Assembly (NCBI RefSeq): GCF_042852765.1
Contig: NZ_AP031414.1
Strand: one strand, 5' to 3'
Origin: Schaedlerella glycyrrhizinilytica_A
GTDB lineage: Bacteria; Bacillota; Clostridia; Lachnospirales; Lachnospiraceae
DNA: 64,000 bases
The number at the start of each line of letters is the position of its first letter. The stretch's first letter is position 1. Below the pieces are notes generated by a model. The model saw nothing but the letters and a program-made list of their open reading frames with translations. It had not been told where the DNA came from and searched no databases. Made by a program: the position numbers and the translations under genes. Positions 18,655-28,141 of the stretch are shown in pieces.

Positions 18655-19503
18655 ATGAAACAAAAAGGCAAAAAAATATGGACGCCATATGCAATGGTAT
18701 TTCCGGCGTTTGCAGTTATGATGTTAGTTGTGGTGCTTCCGATCATCAATACGATCTTGCAGTCATTTAAAACTGCAGACGGTACATTTACAATGGCAAA
18801 TTATCAATACTTTTTCACGAGTAAAGAAGCTTTTCAGAGTTTGATCTTTACGGCAATCGAAGCATTTAGTACGATGATTTTAGCGATTATCTTCAGCTTC
18901 CTACTGGCATTGTATTTACGTTTTTCTAAAAGTAAGATCAGCAAATTGATCGGGAGACTGTACTTACTTCCAAGATTTATTCCGGGAATTGTTGCTGTGT
19001 ATGCAGTTATGAATATCATAAAAGATGCCGGTTTTATCAATCGTTTTTTACAGCTATTCGGGATTATGTATAAGCCGGGACTTTTATATGATATGAAAGG
19101 GATTATTCTGTGTAATCTTTGGTTCAATATTCCGTTTTCCGCGATGCTGTTATCCGCTGCATTATCGGCAGTCGCAGATTCTTATGTAGAGAGTGCAAGA
19201 GATGCGGGATGTTCTTATTGGAAAATTTTTCAGAAAATCATATGGCCGCTTGTGTATAAAGATGTGATCGTAGCAGCCACATTTATATTAATGGGACAGA
19301 TCGGGGCGTTTACGATTCCTTATCTTACCGGTCCGAATAATCCGAAAATGTTGGGAATCTTATTGTATCAACAAGTGAATACATATCTTGACTATCAAAA
19401 AGCTGCCGCACTTTCTGTTCTGATGTTTTTATTATGTTTGGGCGGAGCAGTTGTCTATATTAAAAGTAATATGAAAGAAGAAGTATGGGAGAAAGGCAGG
19501 TAG
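18655..19503 (+). CDS. ABC transporter permease, PotB/AfuB-like
   Basis: 282 residues from the ATG at 18655, preceded by GAGGAAGAG; an earlier in-frame start lies inside the stem-loop and is rejected. Six transmembrane helices and the EAA loop ESARDAGCSYWKIFQKIIWP (about residues 180-199). Partner of the permease at 15541. Confidence 0.9.
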   Translation: MKQKGKKIWTPYAMVFPAFAVMMLVVVLPIINTILQSFKTADGTFTMANYQYFFTSKEAFQSLIFTAIEAFSTMILAIIFSFLLALYLRFSKSKISKLIGRLYLLPRFIPGIVAVYAVMNIIKDAGFINRFLQLFGIMYKPGLLYDMKGIILCNLWFNIPFSAMLLSAALSAVADSYVESARDAGCSYWKIFQKIIWPLVYKDVIVAATFILMGQIGAFTIPYLTGPNNPKMLGILLYQQVNTYLDYQKAAALSVLMFLLCLGGAVVYIKSNMKEEVWEKGR

Positions 19504-19512
19504 ATACAGGAA

Positions 19513-20241
19513 ATGAAAAAATGGAGTGTGAATCTTCCGGTTCCGATGGATGGGACTTGTAATTTTAGAGATTTGGGCGGTTATCCGGCAAATGGGGGAA
19601 CGATAAAAAAAGGATGTTTTTATAGATCAGATGCATTACATCGATTATCAGAGGATGATCTGTCTTGGATGGAAGAAAAGAAGATCACATATGTTTTAGA
19701 TCTTAGAAGCAGAAGTGAAGTAGAACAAGCGCCGGACAGGATCAGAGAAAACTTTACATATTATTCAATTCCGATGTCGGATCGGATGAATGATTCTCAA
19801 GAAGCGCTTTCGATACCGGAAAGACTATCCGATCTTTACATTACGATTTTAAATACACATCAAGAAGAAATTAAAGAAGTGATGGAACGGATTGCAGAAA
19901 GAAATGGAGAACCGATTGTTTTTCATTGCGCAGTAGGAAAAGACCGTACAGGTGTCATTGCAATGTTATTGCTTCGTCTGGCAGGTGTTTCGGAAGAAGT
20001 GGTTGCAGCAGATTATAGTGTAAGTGCTGAAAATATGAAAAGTATATTTGAAGAACAGAGAAAAATTTTCAAACAACGCGGAATAGAAATTTCTGACGTG
20101 TTATTATCTTCCCCTAAAGACGAAATGGAAATTACATTGGATTATTTGGAGTCTACATGGGGGAGTGCAGAAACGTATTTGAAAGAATGCGGAGTGAATG
20201 CAGAAGATTTAGAGAAATTGAAAAAGATTTTGGTGGCATAA
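19513..20241 (+). CDS. Tyrosine/dual-specificity-type phosphatase (Y_phosphatase3 family)
   Basis: 242 residues with the active-site loop HCAVGKDRTG (about residues 138-147), i.e. HCxxGKDRT, plus the N-terminal family signature NFRDLGGYPA and YRSDALHRLS. Cysteine and arginine of the P-loop are present. Such enzymes act on phosphoproteins, phosphoinositides or small phosphoesters. As last gene of the PHP/ABC operon it may release phosphate from the imported substrate rather than signal. The start at 19513 follows CAGG weakly. Confidence 0.9.
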   Translation: MKKWSVNLPVPMDGTCNFRDLGGYPANGGTIKKGCFYRSDALHRLSEDDLSWMEEKKITYVLDLRSRSEVEQAPDRIRENFTYYSIPMSDRMNDSQEALSIPERLSDLYITILNTHQEEIKEVMERIAERNGEPIVFHCAVGKDRTGVIAMLLLRLAGVSEEVVAADYSVSAENMKSIFEEQRKIFKQRGIEISDVLLSSPKDEMEITLDYLESTWGSAETYLKECGVNAEDLEKLKKILVA

Positions 20242-20243
20242 AG

Positions 20244-20295
20244 AAAAAAGCATCGGGATATGATGATATTTTGAATCATATTCGGATGCTTTTTT
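20244..20295 (+). terminator. Terminator of the PHP/ABC operon
   Basis: AAAAAAGCATC ... GGATGCTTTTTT with an inner ATATGAT/ATCATAT extension, directly after the stop. Confidence 0.92.
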
Positions 20296-20310
20296 AATTA
20301 TTTGATATTG

Positions 20311-20571
20311 TTATAGGTAATCTGGACTATCGTACCACTTAGGTGGTTCGCTCATACTGACAATGAATTGACAAAGATCGGGTCTGATTTTAGCTTCCAG
20401 ATATTCAAGTGGTCCAAGAGAACACATAGCAATTCGCGTATTAAAGAAAATCGGGGATCCAGGAGATAAGTTTAAAATTTGGGCATCTAAAAAATCAACT
20501 TGGGTTACATTGATTCTTTCTTCACCGGTCTCAAATTGGATTCCATAATGGTTATAATGAAAAACACATTT
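20311..20571 (-). pseudogene. GntR-type regulator remnant, UTRA ligand-binding domain only
   Basis: On the minus strand an open frame of 86 codons ends at 20311 with no start codon context and a stop directly upstream (20572-20574). It reads VTQVDFLDAQILNLSPGSPI, IFFNTRIAMCSLGPLEYLEA and the end KWYDSPDYL, the pattern of the C-terminal UTRA domain of GntR/HutC regulators (LxLxxGxPvl...r). The DNA-binding half is absent. It could once have controlled the neighbouring ABC operon. Confidence 0.5.
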
Positions 20572-20590
20572 TTAATACATGAAATAAAAG

Positions 20591-20631
20591 AAAAAATGAG
20601 GTAGCAATTTAAATTGTTATCTCATTTTTTT
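20591..20631. terminator. Bidirectional hairpin upstream of the cation efflux gene
   Basis: AAAAAATGAG ... CTCATTTTTT stem with AATT-rich centre and T/A runs on both strands. Confidence 0.75.
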
Positions 20632-20836
20632 CTTGTTTCGATAACCGGTTAGGTGTGCTATATTAAGGATATTTGCAGAACATGCAGCGAGTCCAATGAA
20701 AGGGACATATTTGGAATATTGAATTTTCATAAATGGTTTATAAAGGCTTTATAAAAGCGGATGCCGGAACTGTTGCCGAAAAAATTTTCTATGTTATAAT
20801 GATGATTATGCTAAAATCAGAGAGGATGTAGATACG

Positions 20837-21802
20837 ATGCGAATCGGACGAAAAACACCAAAGAAGGAAAAAGCGACGATGTCCGTGTCGCTCTATGGGA
20901 ATTTATTCTTTGTCGTGTTAGAGTTAGGAATGGCTATTTATACAAGTTCTCAGGCGGTACTTTTGGATGCGGTTTATGATGGGATTGAATTTTTTATGTT
21001 GTTGCCATCGGTATTTTTGATACCGCTTCTTTATAAACCAAGTAACGAGAAACATCCGTTTGGATACATGCAGATTGAAACGGTTTTTATTGTAGTCAAA
21101 GGTATTACAATGACGGCGGTTACAATCGGGCTGATCGCAAACAGTATGAATATTGTGCTACATGGAGGAAGAGTTGTTTCTTTTGATACTGTTGCAGGAT
21201 TTGAGTTGACAGCATGTCTGATCGGTATTGCGGTTACATTGTATTTGAAGTATCGGAACAGCACAATGAATTCACCGCTCATACAGGCGGAGATGCAAGG
21301 ATGGGAGATTGATAGTATTATTTCGATCGGAATGGCGGCAGCTTTCTTTTTACCGACCGTTCTTCCATTTCCATGGATTCAGGCATTGGTTCCTTATCTG
21401 GATTCTATTTTAACGATCATTTTGTCTATGATCATGCTGCCTATGCCAATCAAGACGGTAATTTCGGGAATCCGAGATTTGCTATTGATTTCTCCGGGAG
21501 AAGAAACCATCCAGGAAATCCGAGATTTGGTGGAACCGGAGTTGAGAGGGTGTCGCTATTCAGATCTTTATTATGAAGTTGTAAAAACAGGAAGAAAACT
21601 TTGGATCAGTGTATATATTACATTGGAAAAAGATGAACTTTCTGTACGTCGTTTCAAAATTTATCAGAAGCGTTGTATTTCGGCGCTTGCGCAGAAATAT
21701 ACGGATTTCTATTTTGAATTGTTGCCAGAGATTGAATTGGATCCGGGAGAGATGGAAGAAATCGTAAAAGAGGCAGTCGACGGCGAAGGTCTTCGTGGTT
21801 GA
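20837..21802 (+). CDS. Cation diffusion facilitator family transporter
   Basis: 321 residues: six transmembrane helices followed by a C-terminal cytoplasmic domain of about 90 residues. Metal-binding positions of the CDF type appear in helix II (LLDAVYDGIE; D replaces the usual S/H context) and helix V (EIDSIISIG, where the family has HxxxD). The expected histidines are replaced, so the ion may not be zinc; manganese, iron or another ion is possible. Promoter -10 TATAAT lies about 40 bases upstream. It ends overlapping a possible TTG start of the AraC gene. Confidence 0.85.
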   Translation: MRIGRKTPKKEKATMSVSLYGNLFFVVLELGMAIYTSSQAVLLDAVYDGIEFFMLLPSVFLIPLLYKPSNEKHPFGYMQIETVFIVVKGITMTAVTIGLIANSMNIVLHGGRVVSFDTVAGFELTACLIGIAVTLYLKYRNSTMNSPLIQAEMQGWEIDSIISIGMAAAFFLPTVLPFPWIQALVPYLDSILTIILSMIMLPMPIKTVISGIRDLLLISPGEETIQEIRDLVEPELRGCRYSDLYYEVVKTGRKLWISVYITLEKDELSVRRFKIYQKRCISALAQKYTDFYFELLPEIELDPGEMEEIVKEAVDGEGLRG

Positions 21803-21840
21803 GTAAGTTGCGCAAAAAAACTTACATAAACGATTTAGAA

Positions 21841-24141
21841 ATGAAAGAAGAACGAGATATGGAACGTGTGATAACATCAGCAGTAAAATATTGTACAGAG
21901 TGTGAAAAAATATGTTCAAATGATATTATAATTCTATTAGGGATTGAAAATGAGTTAAATATAACGATGGATGCAGGGGAAGGGATGATCTTGACGGAAG
22001 ATGAAATAATCGTGATCAATTCAAAAACACCTGTTTCAATTCGGGCAGCGAAGTCGTTATATGCAGAATTTACGATCTCCATCAGAAAGTTCAGAAAATT
22101 ATTTCCAAACAAAAAGTATCGTTTTATATGTAATTCGACAAATACAAAAAATGATAATTTTGCAATATTACGAAAATATTTGACTGAATTACTCGTGTTA
22201 CAATATGAAAGAACCGAGTATCAATGGGCGGAATGGAATAAAATAAGTTGTGAAATTCTGATTTTTTTAGTAAGTAATTTCGCAACAAATGTAGTTATCA
22301 CAGAACTCAATCCCCTTTTTGAAAATATAACGGATTACATTAGCGAGCATTTTCAAGAAGATTTATCATTAAAACAGATCAGCAGTCAATTTTGCATGGC
22401 ACCAACATATTTTTCGCGATTTTTCAAGAAAAATTTCGGGGTAAATTATTATCAGTATTTATGTAATGTAAGATTAGAGAATGCGAGGGAAGATTTGCTG
22501 CATAGTGATAAAAATTTGTTATGTGTGGCAATGGATAATGGATTTCCAAATGAAGCTTCTTTTCGGAAATATTTTACAGAACGATATGAGATGTCACCAT
22601 ATGAATATCGGATAGAACAAAAGGTAAAAGAAGAGTTTGAAAAGAAAGAACAAAGAGAAAATCTGCAGACGGCAATAGAAAAGTTGGGCGGTATTAAAGC
22701 TGTGGATCAAATTCAAGACGTTATCTCGGTAGACGTCGGTAATAAACAGCTATACAGACCATACTGGAGAGAAATTATTAATCTGAGAGATTGTAATTTG
22801 CTGCTGAATTATGAAGCAAGGGAACAGTTTGAAGAGCTGCAGAAAGAGTTGAATTTTAAATATGTCAGAATACATTTAGATTGGAGTAAGTTTTCGGAAG
22901 AAGAGATCTATACGTTTTATCTGGAAGAACAAGTTTTTGATTTTCTTTTAAAAAATAATTTGAAATTATGGTTTACTATTTCGGTCAGAGAATTACAAGA
23001 ATCAGAAATGCTGTTTGCATATTTGAAAAAAATGCTTTCTCATTTTGCGCCGCATTATGGAAGTAATGAGATAAGAAACTGGCGTTTTGAATTAGAATAC
23101 AATACTTTATTTGATGAGAAAAAAGCGGAATTATATTGGACTTTATACGATAAAATCAAAGAAATTCTTGCGATATATCAGATAGAGGAATTGTTTGGTG
23201 CAGGTTTGGAATTGGGGGATTGGGATGGAATCCGACAATTTGAAGAATTTGCAAAAAAGAATCAAAGAAAATTACCTGCATTGACTATGCAGGTAAAACC
23301 GTACGTTTGTATGGAAACAGGGGACGGTATGACCGTCAACCGTATTACGGATAGTGGATACGTAAAAAATCAGCTTCAGATTTTTTACGAATCTTTTGCG
23401 GATCTGATTTCGGAGATCAAACATATTTACATCACAGATTATTATGATAGTATTCAACAGATGAATATTTTAAATGATTCTTGTTATCGAGGCGCATCGA
23501 TCATAAAAAATGTGATTGAGTGTTTTGAAAAAACAAATGCTCTGCCACATAGTGTTCCGCTGGATCTCTGCTATATAAATGGAATGAAAGATAAAGTTCT
23601 GTTCGGAGGAGACGGATTGATCACAAAACAAGGATTGCGAAAGCCATCCTATTATGCATATTCTTTCCTACAAAAAGCGGGACCATATTATTTGGGGAAA
23701 AATGAGTATGCGATCGTATTTGGAAATGATTTCTTAGATTATCAGATTATATGTCACAACTGCAAAAGATTAAGTTATCATTATTATCTGGATGAGATGA
23801 AACAGCAGTTGGAGAAGATGGAACGATACTTTGACGACGAAAATGAAAAAGAACTGAAGATTCGGTTAGAAAATGTGAAAAACGGACGATATATCGTAAA
23901 AAAGCATTCTGTAAATATAGAGCATGGCAGTGTACAGGATGAATTGAGAAGAATTGCACCATATGAAAAGATAATTATGCCGGCATTTTTACATAATGAT
24001 GATGTCGAGTATTTAAAGCAGATACTCGTACCTCAACAAACCTTGAGAACATATGAGGTAAAAGATGAAGTGTTAGAATTACAGATCACATTGTCTGCAA
24101 ATGAAATATGTTATTTAAATATCCAGTATGCGTACGAATAG
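21841..24141 (+). CDS. AraC-family regulator fused to a GH39-like domain
   Basis: About 766 residues. An N-terminal cupin-like sensing part (1-150) is followed by an AraC DNA-binding domain with two helix-turn-helices (about 180-270; DLSLKQISSQFCMAPTYFSRFFKK and VAMDNGFPNEASFRKYF). The C-terminal 480 residues have the outline of a GH39 beta-xylosidase-type barrel (KYVRIHLDW ... LGDWDG ... YFDDE), probably used as a sugar sensor. The start is uncertain: TTG 21799 overlaps the previous stop, ATGs lie at 21841 and 21859, and none has a strong binding site. Most likely target: the divergent-looking dyad at 24308 before the esterase/symporter genes. Confidence 0.85.
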   Translation: MKEERDMERVITSAVKYCTECEKICSNDIIILLGIENELNITMDAGEGMILTEDEIIVINSKTPVSIRAAKSLYAEFTISIRKFRKLFPNKKYRFICNSTNTKNDNFAILRKYLTELLVLQYERTEYQWAEWNKISCEILIFLVSNFATNVVITELNPLFENITDYISEHFQEDLSLKQISSQFCMAPTYFSRFFKKNFGVNYYQYLCNVRLENAREDLLHSDKNLLCVAMDNGFPNEASFRKYFTERYEMSPYEYRIEQKVKEEFEKKEQRENLQTAIEKLGGIKAVDQIQDVISVDVGNKQLYRPYWREIINLRDCNLLLNYEAREQFEELQKELNFKYVRIHLDWSKFSEEEIYTFYLEEQVFDFLLKNNLKLWFTISVRELQESEMLFAYLKKMLSHFAPHYGSNEIRNWRFELEYNTLFDEKKAELYWTLYDKIKEILAIYQIEELFGAGLELGDWDGIRQFEEFAKKNQRKLPALTMQVKPYVCMETGDGMTVNRITDSGYVKNQLQIFYESFADLISEIKHIYITDYYDSIQQMNILNDSCYRGASIIKNVIECFEKTNALPHSVPLDLCYINGMKDKVLFGGDGLITKQGLRKPSYYAYSFLQKAGPYYLGKNEYAIVFGNDFLDYQIICHNCKRLSYHYYLDEMKQQLEKMERYFDDENEKELKIRLENVKNGRYIVKKHSVNIEHGSVQDELRRIAPYEKIIMPAFLHNDDVEYLKQILVPQQTLRTYEVKDEVLELQITLSANEICYLNIQYAYE

Positions 24142-24157
24142 AGTATATGTAGAAAGA

Positions 24158-24213
24158 AAAGTTTGAGAAAGATAATTATTTTTGAAAATATTATCCTTTT
24201 CAAGCTTTTTTTC
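24158..24213 (+). terminator. Terminator after the AraC-GH39 gene
   Basis: Imperfect long stem AAAAGTTTGAGAAAGATAA against TTATCCTTTTCAAGCTTTT ending in T7. Confidence 0.75.
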
Positions 24214-24307
24214 TTACGAAAATATGGAGAAGAAAGATATTTATCATAAAGAAACATGATTATTCGAGAGAAAATAGTTTTTGTTAAAAATATAATAATA
24301 GCGTAGT

Positions 24308-24337
24308 TGTACAAAGGAACGTTCCTCCTTTTGTACA
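24308..24337. promoter_or_regulatory. Operator-like dyad before the esterase/symporter unit
   Basis: TGTACAAAGGA ... TCCTTTTGTACA: a 30-base near-palindrome (9-bp outer arms TGTACAAA(G)/(T)TTTGTACA and a GGAACGTTCC centre). It lies 15-20 bases after a TATAAT (24288-24293) that lacks a recognisable -35, as expected for a regulated promoter. Candidate binding site of the AraC-GH39 protein or of another sugar regulator. Confidence 0.6.
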
Positions 24338-24405
24338 CCAGTGCCGGACATAGCAAGTAACCAAGTATATACAGGTGGAGAGGAAAAGCGAAAAGGTGGG
24401 AGAAG

Positions 24406-25449
24406 ATGAAAATTTTAGAAGCAGCTATTAACAGTAGACAGGATGTAAGTCTTACAGCATATCTACAGGATGCCGGGAAAGAATTTAGAAACATAACAAA
24501 AAGACCGGCAGTTTTAGTGATTCCGGGAGGCGGATATCAATTTTGCTCGGATCGTGAGGCGGATCCGGTAGCATTTGCCTATTTGAAAGCAGGATATCAT
24601 GCATTTGTATTAAGATATTCTGTTGGAGATGATCATAAATGGCCCGAGCCATTGGAAGATTATGAGGATGCAATGGAATACATTAAAAATCATGCAGAGA
24701 AATGGAATGTTTTGTCTGATAAAATTGCTGTTGTCGGATTCTCAGCAGGAGGTCATCTTGCAGGAGCAGCGGCAACGATCGCAAAGCATAAACCGGCAGC
24801 AGCAATACTTGGGTATGCCGTACTCAATGAAGTAGTAGATGAGATTGCAGAGGATGCGCCAATCATTGCAAAACAAGTAGAGTATGATACAGCGCCATGT
24901 TTCTTATTTGCATCAAGAGCGGATAATGTAGTACCTATAAAAAATACATTAGATATGGCGATCTCATTAGATAAAGCCGGAATCACATTTGAAAGTCATA
25001 TTTATGCGTTTGGTCCACATGGATTTTCAGTAGGAGATACTGCAATCCAGACAAGGGAGAGTGCATTTTGTGAGAGAATTCCAAACTGGGTACAAGATAG
25101 TGTTGGATTTTTAAAAGATGTAATGGGTGATTTTTGTGTCGGCACTGCGGAAGATAAGATTTTATCAAAGCCAAAATGTAAAGCACATGTGACCGACGAC
25201 GAAAGTGCATGGCTTTCTTTGGATTGTACAATCGGAAGAATCATGGGCAACCCTGTAGCAAAAAAAGTTCTGACCGATGTAATTGAAGAAATGAAAAAAA
25301 CAATCATTCCGTTTACGCCGGAAATGACATTTGATGATATGATGAATTGCTTCAGCAGAATGAAATTACGGGATATACTTCATGAGAAATCGATTGAAAT
25401 CAATGAAGAACAAATAGATGCACTTTTGAGAGAAGTTCCGAATATCTGA
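24406..25449 (+). CDS. Alpha/beta-hydrolase esterase, carbohydrate acetylesterase-like
   Basis: 347 residues. Oxyanion-hole motif VIPGGGYQFC at residues about 38-47, nucleophile elbow GFSAGGH at about 110-116, and later D (ADNVVP) and H (GPHGFS) complete a serine-hydrolase triad. No signal peptide, so cytoplasmic; the family removes acetyl or similar groups from xylan-type or other sugars. A C-terminal segment of about 95 residues, helical with a conserved-looking MTFDDMMNCFS, follows the hydrolase fold. The start follows GGTGGGAGAAG. Followed by a GPH sugar symporter. Confidence 0.9.
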   Translation: MKILEAAINSRQDVSLTAYLQDAGKEFRNITKRPAVLVIPGGGYQFCSDREADPVAFAYLKAGYHAFVLRYSVGDDHKWPEPLEDYEDAMEYIKNHAEKWNVLSDKIAVVGFSAGGHLAGAAATIAKHKPAAAILGYAVLNEVVDEIAEDAPIIAKQVEYDTAPCFLFASRADNVVPIKNTLDMAISLDKAGITFESHIYAFGPHGFSVGDTAIQTRESAFCERIPNWVQDSVGFLKDVMGDFCVGTAEDKILSKPKCKAHVTDDESAWLSLDCTIGRIMGNPVAKKVLTDVIEEMKKTIIPFTPEMTFDDMMNCFSRMKLRDILHEKSIEINEEQIDALLREVPNI

Positions 25450-25515
25450 CAAAGATGAAACGCAAAATGATAATAGAGTCACCGTGTGAGTGCAATATCA
25501 CACAGAAAGGATATT

Positions 25516-26868
25516 ATGAAGAAAGCAACGAAAAATTCATTATACTATTCCATGGGATTTATGTCCCAAAATATTATCTGGTATATGATCAACACATATT
25601 TAATGTTGTTCTATACAGATGTAGTAAGTCTTTCGGCGGGAGCAATTTCAACGATTATGCTGGTAGCGCGTGTATGGGATGCTGTAAATGATCCAATGAT
25701 GGGGGTGATTGTAGATAAGACAAAATCAAAATGGGGCAAATTCAGACCTTATATTATCATTGCGCCGCCATTCCTTGCTATCTTTGATATTTTGACATTT
25801 ACAGTATGGCCGGTGGAAGGAGTAATGAAAGCCGTACTCTGCGGAGTTTCTTATATTCTTGCCGGAATGGCATATACGGCAGTGGGTGTAGCGATCAATG
25901 GTATTGTAAACAGATTGTCCACAGATTCAAATGAAAAAATGAAAATTATTTCTATCGCAAATGTAGCCAGTAATGTACTTCAGACAGTACTTGCAGCTGT
26001 GGCAATGCCAATGATTTTATTTTTCAGTAAATCAGATACGGCAAATGGAAGAGGATTTTTATGGACAACAGTAATCCTTGCACTTGTTTCTGTTCCGTTA
26101 TTTTTGATATGTGGATTTAAATGTAAAGAAATTGAGATCATAGAACCCGTGAAAAAAGAAAATAAAGGTTCTTTTGCAAAAGATTTAAAATTAATGTTGA
26201 AAAATAAACCTCTTGTAATTTCAATAAGTACAGTGTTTATTGGAGCTATTGGTGCGATGGCCCGAATGTCATTACTTACATATTATGTTATTTATGTAGT
26301 GGGTTCTTATACAATGATATCCGCAGTGTTTACAACATTGACTGTGTGCCAGATTATTGGTACGGCAACATTACCTTGGGGAACAAAGAAATTCGGAAAG
26401 AAAGGTTATATGATCATCCTGCTTATTATTAATGCCGCAAGTGATCTGGTTCTGTTCTTTAATGGACATCCGACAATTGCATTTGTACTTGGAGTTTCTG
26501 TAATAGGAGGATTTTCACAGGGGGCAGGTGCTATCTCTTATGGAATGATGTGCGATAGTATTGACTATGGCGATTATAAATTTGGGGTTCGTAATGAGGG
26601 GATTTCTTCTTCGTTGATGAGTTTCTCGGTTAAATTGGCATCAGCTATTACAGGCTCATTAAGCATCTGGTTACTTGCAGCGGCAGGATACGTTGCAGGA
26701 GAACAGCAGAGTGCATCTGCAATGACCGGAATTAATGTGATTGTTAATTTAATTCCGGCAATTCTTCAGCTTGTTGGAATCATCCCGCTTATCTGGTATA
26801 AATTGGATTCTAAAAAGATGGATGAGGTTGCAATTGCGTTAAAGGAAAGAAACGAAGGAATGAAATAG
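25516..26868 (+). CDS. GPH-family glycoside/pentoside/hexuronide:cation symporter
   Basis: 450 residues, twelve transmembrane helices, start at 25516 after AAAGG. Family signatures: RVWDAVNDPMMG in the helix 2-3 loop (usual RxxDxxxDPxxG) and the soluble loop KGSFAKDLKLMLKNKPL. It imports a glycoside, likely the substrate of the esterase encoded before it; the AraC-GH39 gene nearby suggests a xyloside or other plant-derived sugar. Confidence 0.93.
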   Translation: MKKATKNSLYYSMGFMSQNIIWYMINTYLMLFYTDVVSLSAGAISTIMLVARVWDAVNDPMMGVIVDKTKSKWGKFRPYIIIAPPFLAIFDILTFTVWPVEGVMKAVLCGVSYILAGMAYTAVGVAINGIVNRLSTDSNEKMKIISIANVASNVLQTVLAAVAMPMILFFSKSDTANGRGFLWTTVILALVSVPLFLICGFKCKEIEIIEPVKKENKGSFAKDLKLMLKNKPLVISISTVFIGAIGAMARMSLLTYYVIYVVGSYTMISAVFTTLTVCQIIGTATLPWGTKKFGKKGYMIILLIINAASDLVLFFNGHPTIAFVLGVSVIGGFSQGAGAISYGMMCDSIDYGDYKFGVRNEGISSSLMSFSVKLASAITGSLSIWLLAAAGYVAGEQQSASAMTGINVIVNLIPAILQLVGIIPLIWYKLDSKKMDEVAIALKERNEGMK

Positions 26869-26950
26869 AGGCAAAAGAGAAGGAATATACGTCATTAGGA
26901 CGATTGATAAGCAGAGGTCAAAACAGTATATAGGGATGATGCCCAAACAT

Positions 26951-26983
26951 ATAATGGCAAGAGTTGATAAGGCTCTTGCCATT
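26951..26983 (+). terminator. Hairpin in the gap after the symporter gene
   Basis: AATGGCAAGAG/CTCTTGCCATT, an 11-bp stem with a 9-nt loop and only a weak T-tract; possible terminator of the esterase-symporter transcript. The rest of the 284-base gap shows no gene. Confidence 0.55.
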
Positions 26984-27152
26984 TGTGCTGATAAAATTTC
27001 ATTTTAGAACACGGCATCTTAGTAAAGTTTTCGGAGTTGAGCAAGGACAAAGAACATGCTAAAATAGATACCATAATAGGATTCTGAGTTTCGGAGAAAC
27101 GTGGGAAGAAAGCGAAAACGATAAATATTAAGAAGAAACGGAGAAAAATAGT

Positions 27153-28124
27153 ATGGGCAGAAAGGTAAAATGGGGTGTACTCGGAACCGCAGATATTGCC
27201 AGACGGTGTACGATCCCGGCAATGCAAAAAGCAAAGAATTGTTATCTTTACGGAATTGCAGGAAGATCTAAAGAAAAAGCAGAACAATTTCAAGAACAAT
27301 TCGGTTTTGAAAAAGCGTTTGGTTCGTTAGAGGCAATGTTGGAAGACGAGATGGTTGAAGCAGTCTATATTCCTCTTCCGAATACGATGCACAAAGAATG
27401 GGTGATCAAAGCTGCGGAACATGGGAAACATGTGTTGTGTGAGAAGCCGCTTGCCGGAACGGAAGCAGATGTGAAAGAAATGATCGAAGCATGTGACAAA
27501 AACAGAGTCCTGTTTATGGAAGCATTTGCATATTTACATAGTCCGCTGATTCGATCTGTAAAAGAAACGATCCATTCCGGTGTGATCGGAGAACTTTCTT
27601 TTATGGAATCTATTTTTATTACACCCGGATATACAGCTGAAAATATTCGTGTACGCAGAGAAACATTAGGAGGATCTGTTTACGATCTTGGATGCTATTG
27701 TACAAGCCTGACGTTGTTAGTTTTTGAAGAAGAACCGAAAGAGATAAAAGCAATCGGACATTTTACAGAGCAACAGATCGATGATTTTGCGACGGCATAT
27801 TTGGAATTTGGTAATGGAAGCCGGGCATGTATGACATCTGGAATGTGTTCTGCGCAGAGGGGAGATCGCTTTTTTATCTATGGAACGGAGGGCACGATCG
27901 AAGCGCCGATTTCATTTAATGAAGAAGGAATATTGGTATACTATGTGAAAAAAGAAGAATCCGTCCGAGAAATTACAGTTACAGCACCGGATAACTATAT
28001 GTTGGAAATCGAGCAGTTTGGGAGATGCATCACAGATGGTGAAAATCCTCGGGTAACGCATGAATTTTCATTGCGTAATGCGCGGGTGATGGATCGGATT
28101 CTGAAAGAAATCGGATATCAGTGA
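27153..28124 (+). CDS. Gfo/Idh/MocA family NAD(P)-dependent oxidoreductase
   Basis: 323 residues. N-terminal Rossmann fold starting KVKWGVLGTADIARR (GxGxxA-like) and the family catalytic motif CEKPLAG (lysine of EKP, about residue 101), followed by the C-terminal beta-sheet domain. It oxidises or reduces a sugar, inositol or related hydroxyl group. Preceded by a GGAGAAAAAT binding site; coupled to the M20 gene by overlap or close spacing. Confidence 0.9.
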   Translation: MGRKVKWGVLGTADIARRCTIPAMQKAKNCYLYGIAGRSKEKAEQFQEQFGFEKAFGSLEAMLEDEMVEAVYIPLPNTMHKEWVIKAAEHGKHVLCEKPLAGTEADVKEMIEACDKNRVLFMEAFAYLHSPLIRSVKETIHSGVIGELSFMESIFITPGYTAENIRVRRETLGGSVYDLGCYCTSLTLLVFEEEPKEIKAIGHFTEQQIDDFATAYLEFGNGSRACMTSGMCSAQRGDRFFIYGTEGTIEAPISFNEEGILVYYVKKEESVREITVTAPDNYMLEIEQFGRCITDGENPRVTHEFSLRNARVMDRILKEIGYQ

Positions 28125-28141
28125 TATCAGAACGGAAGAAG

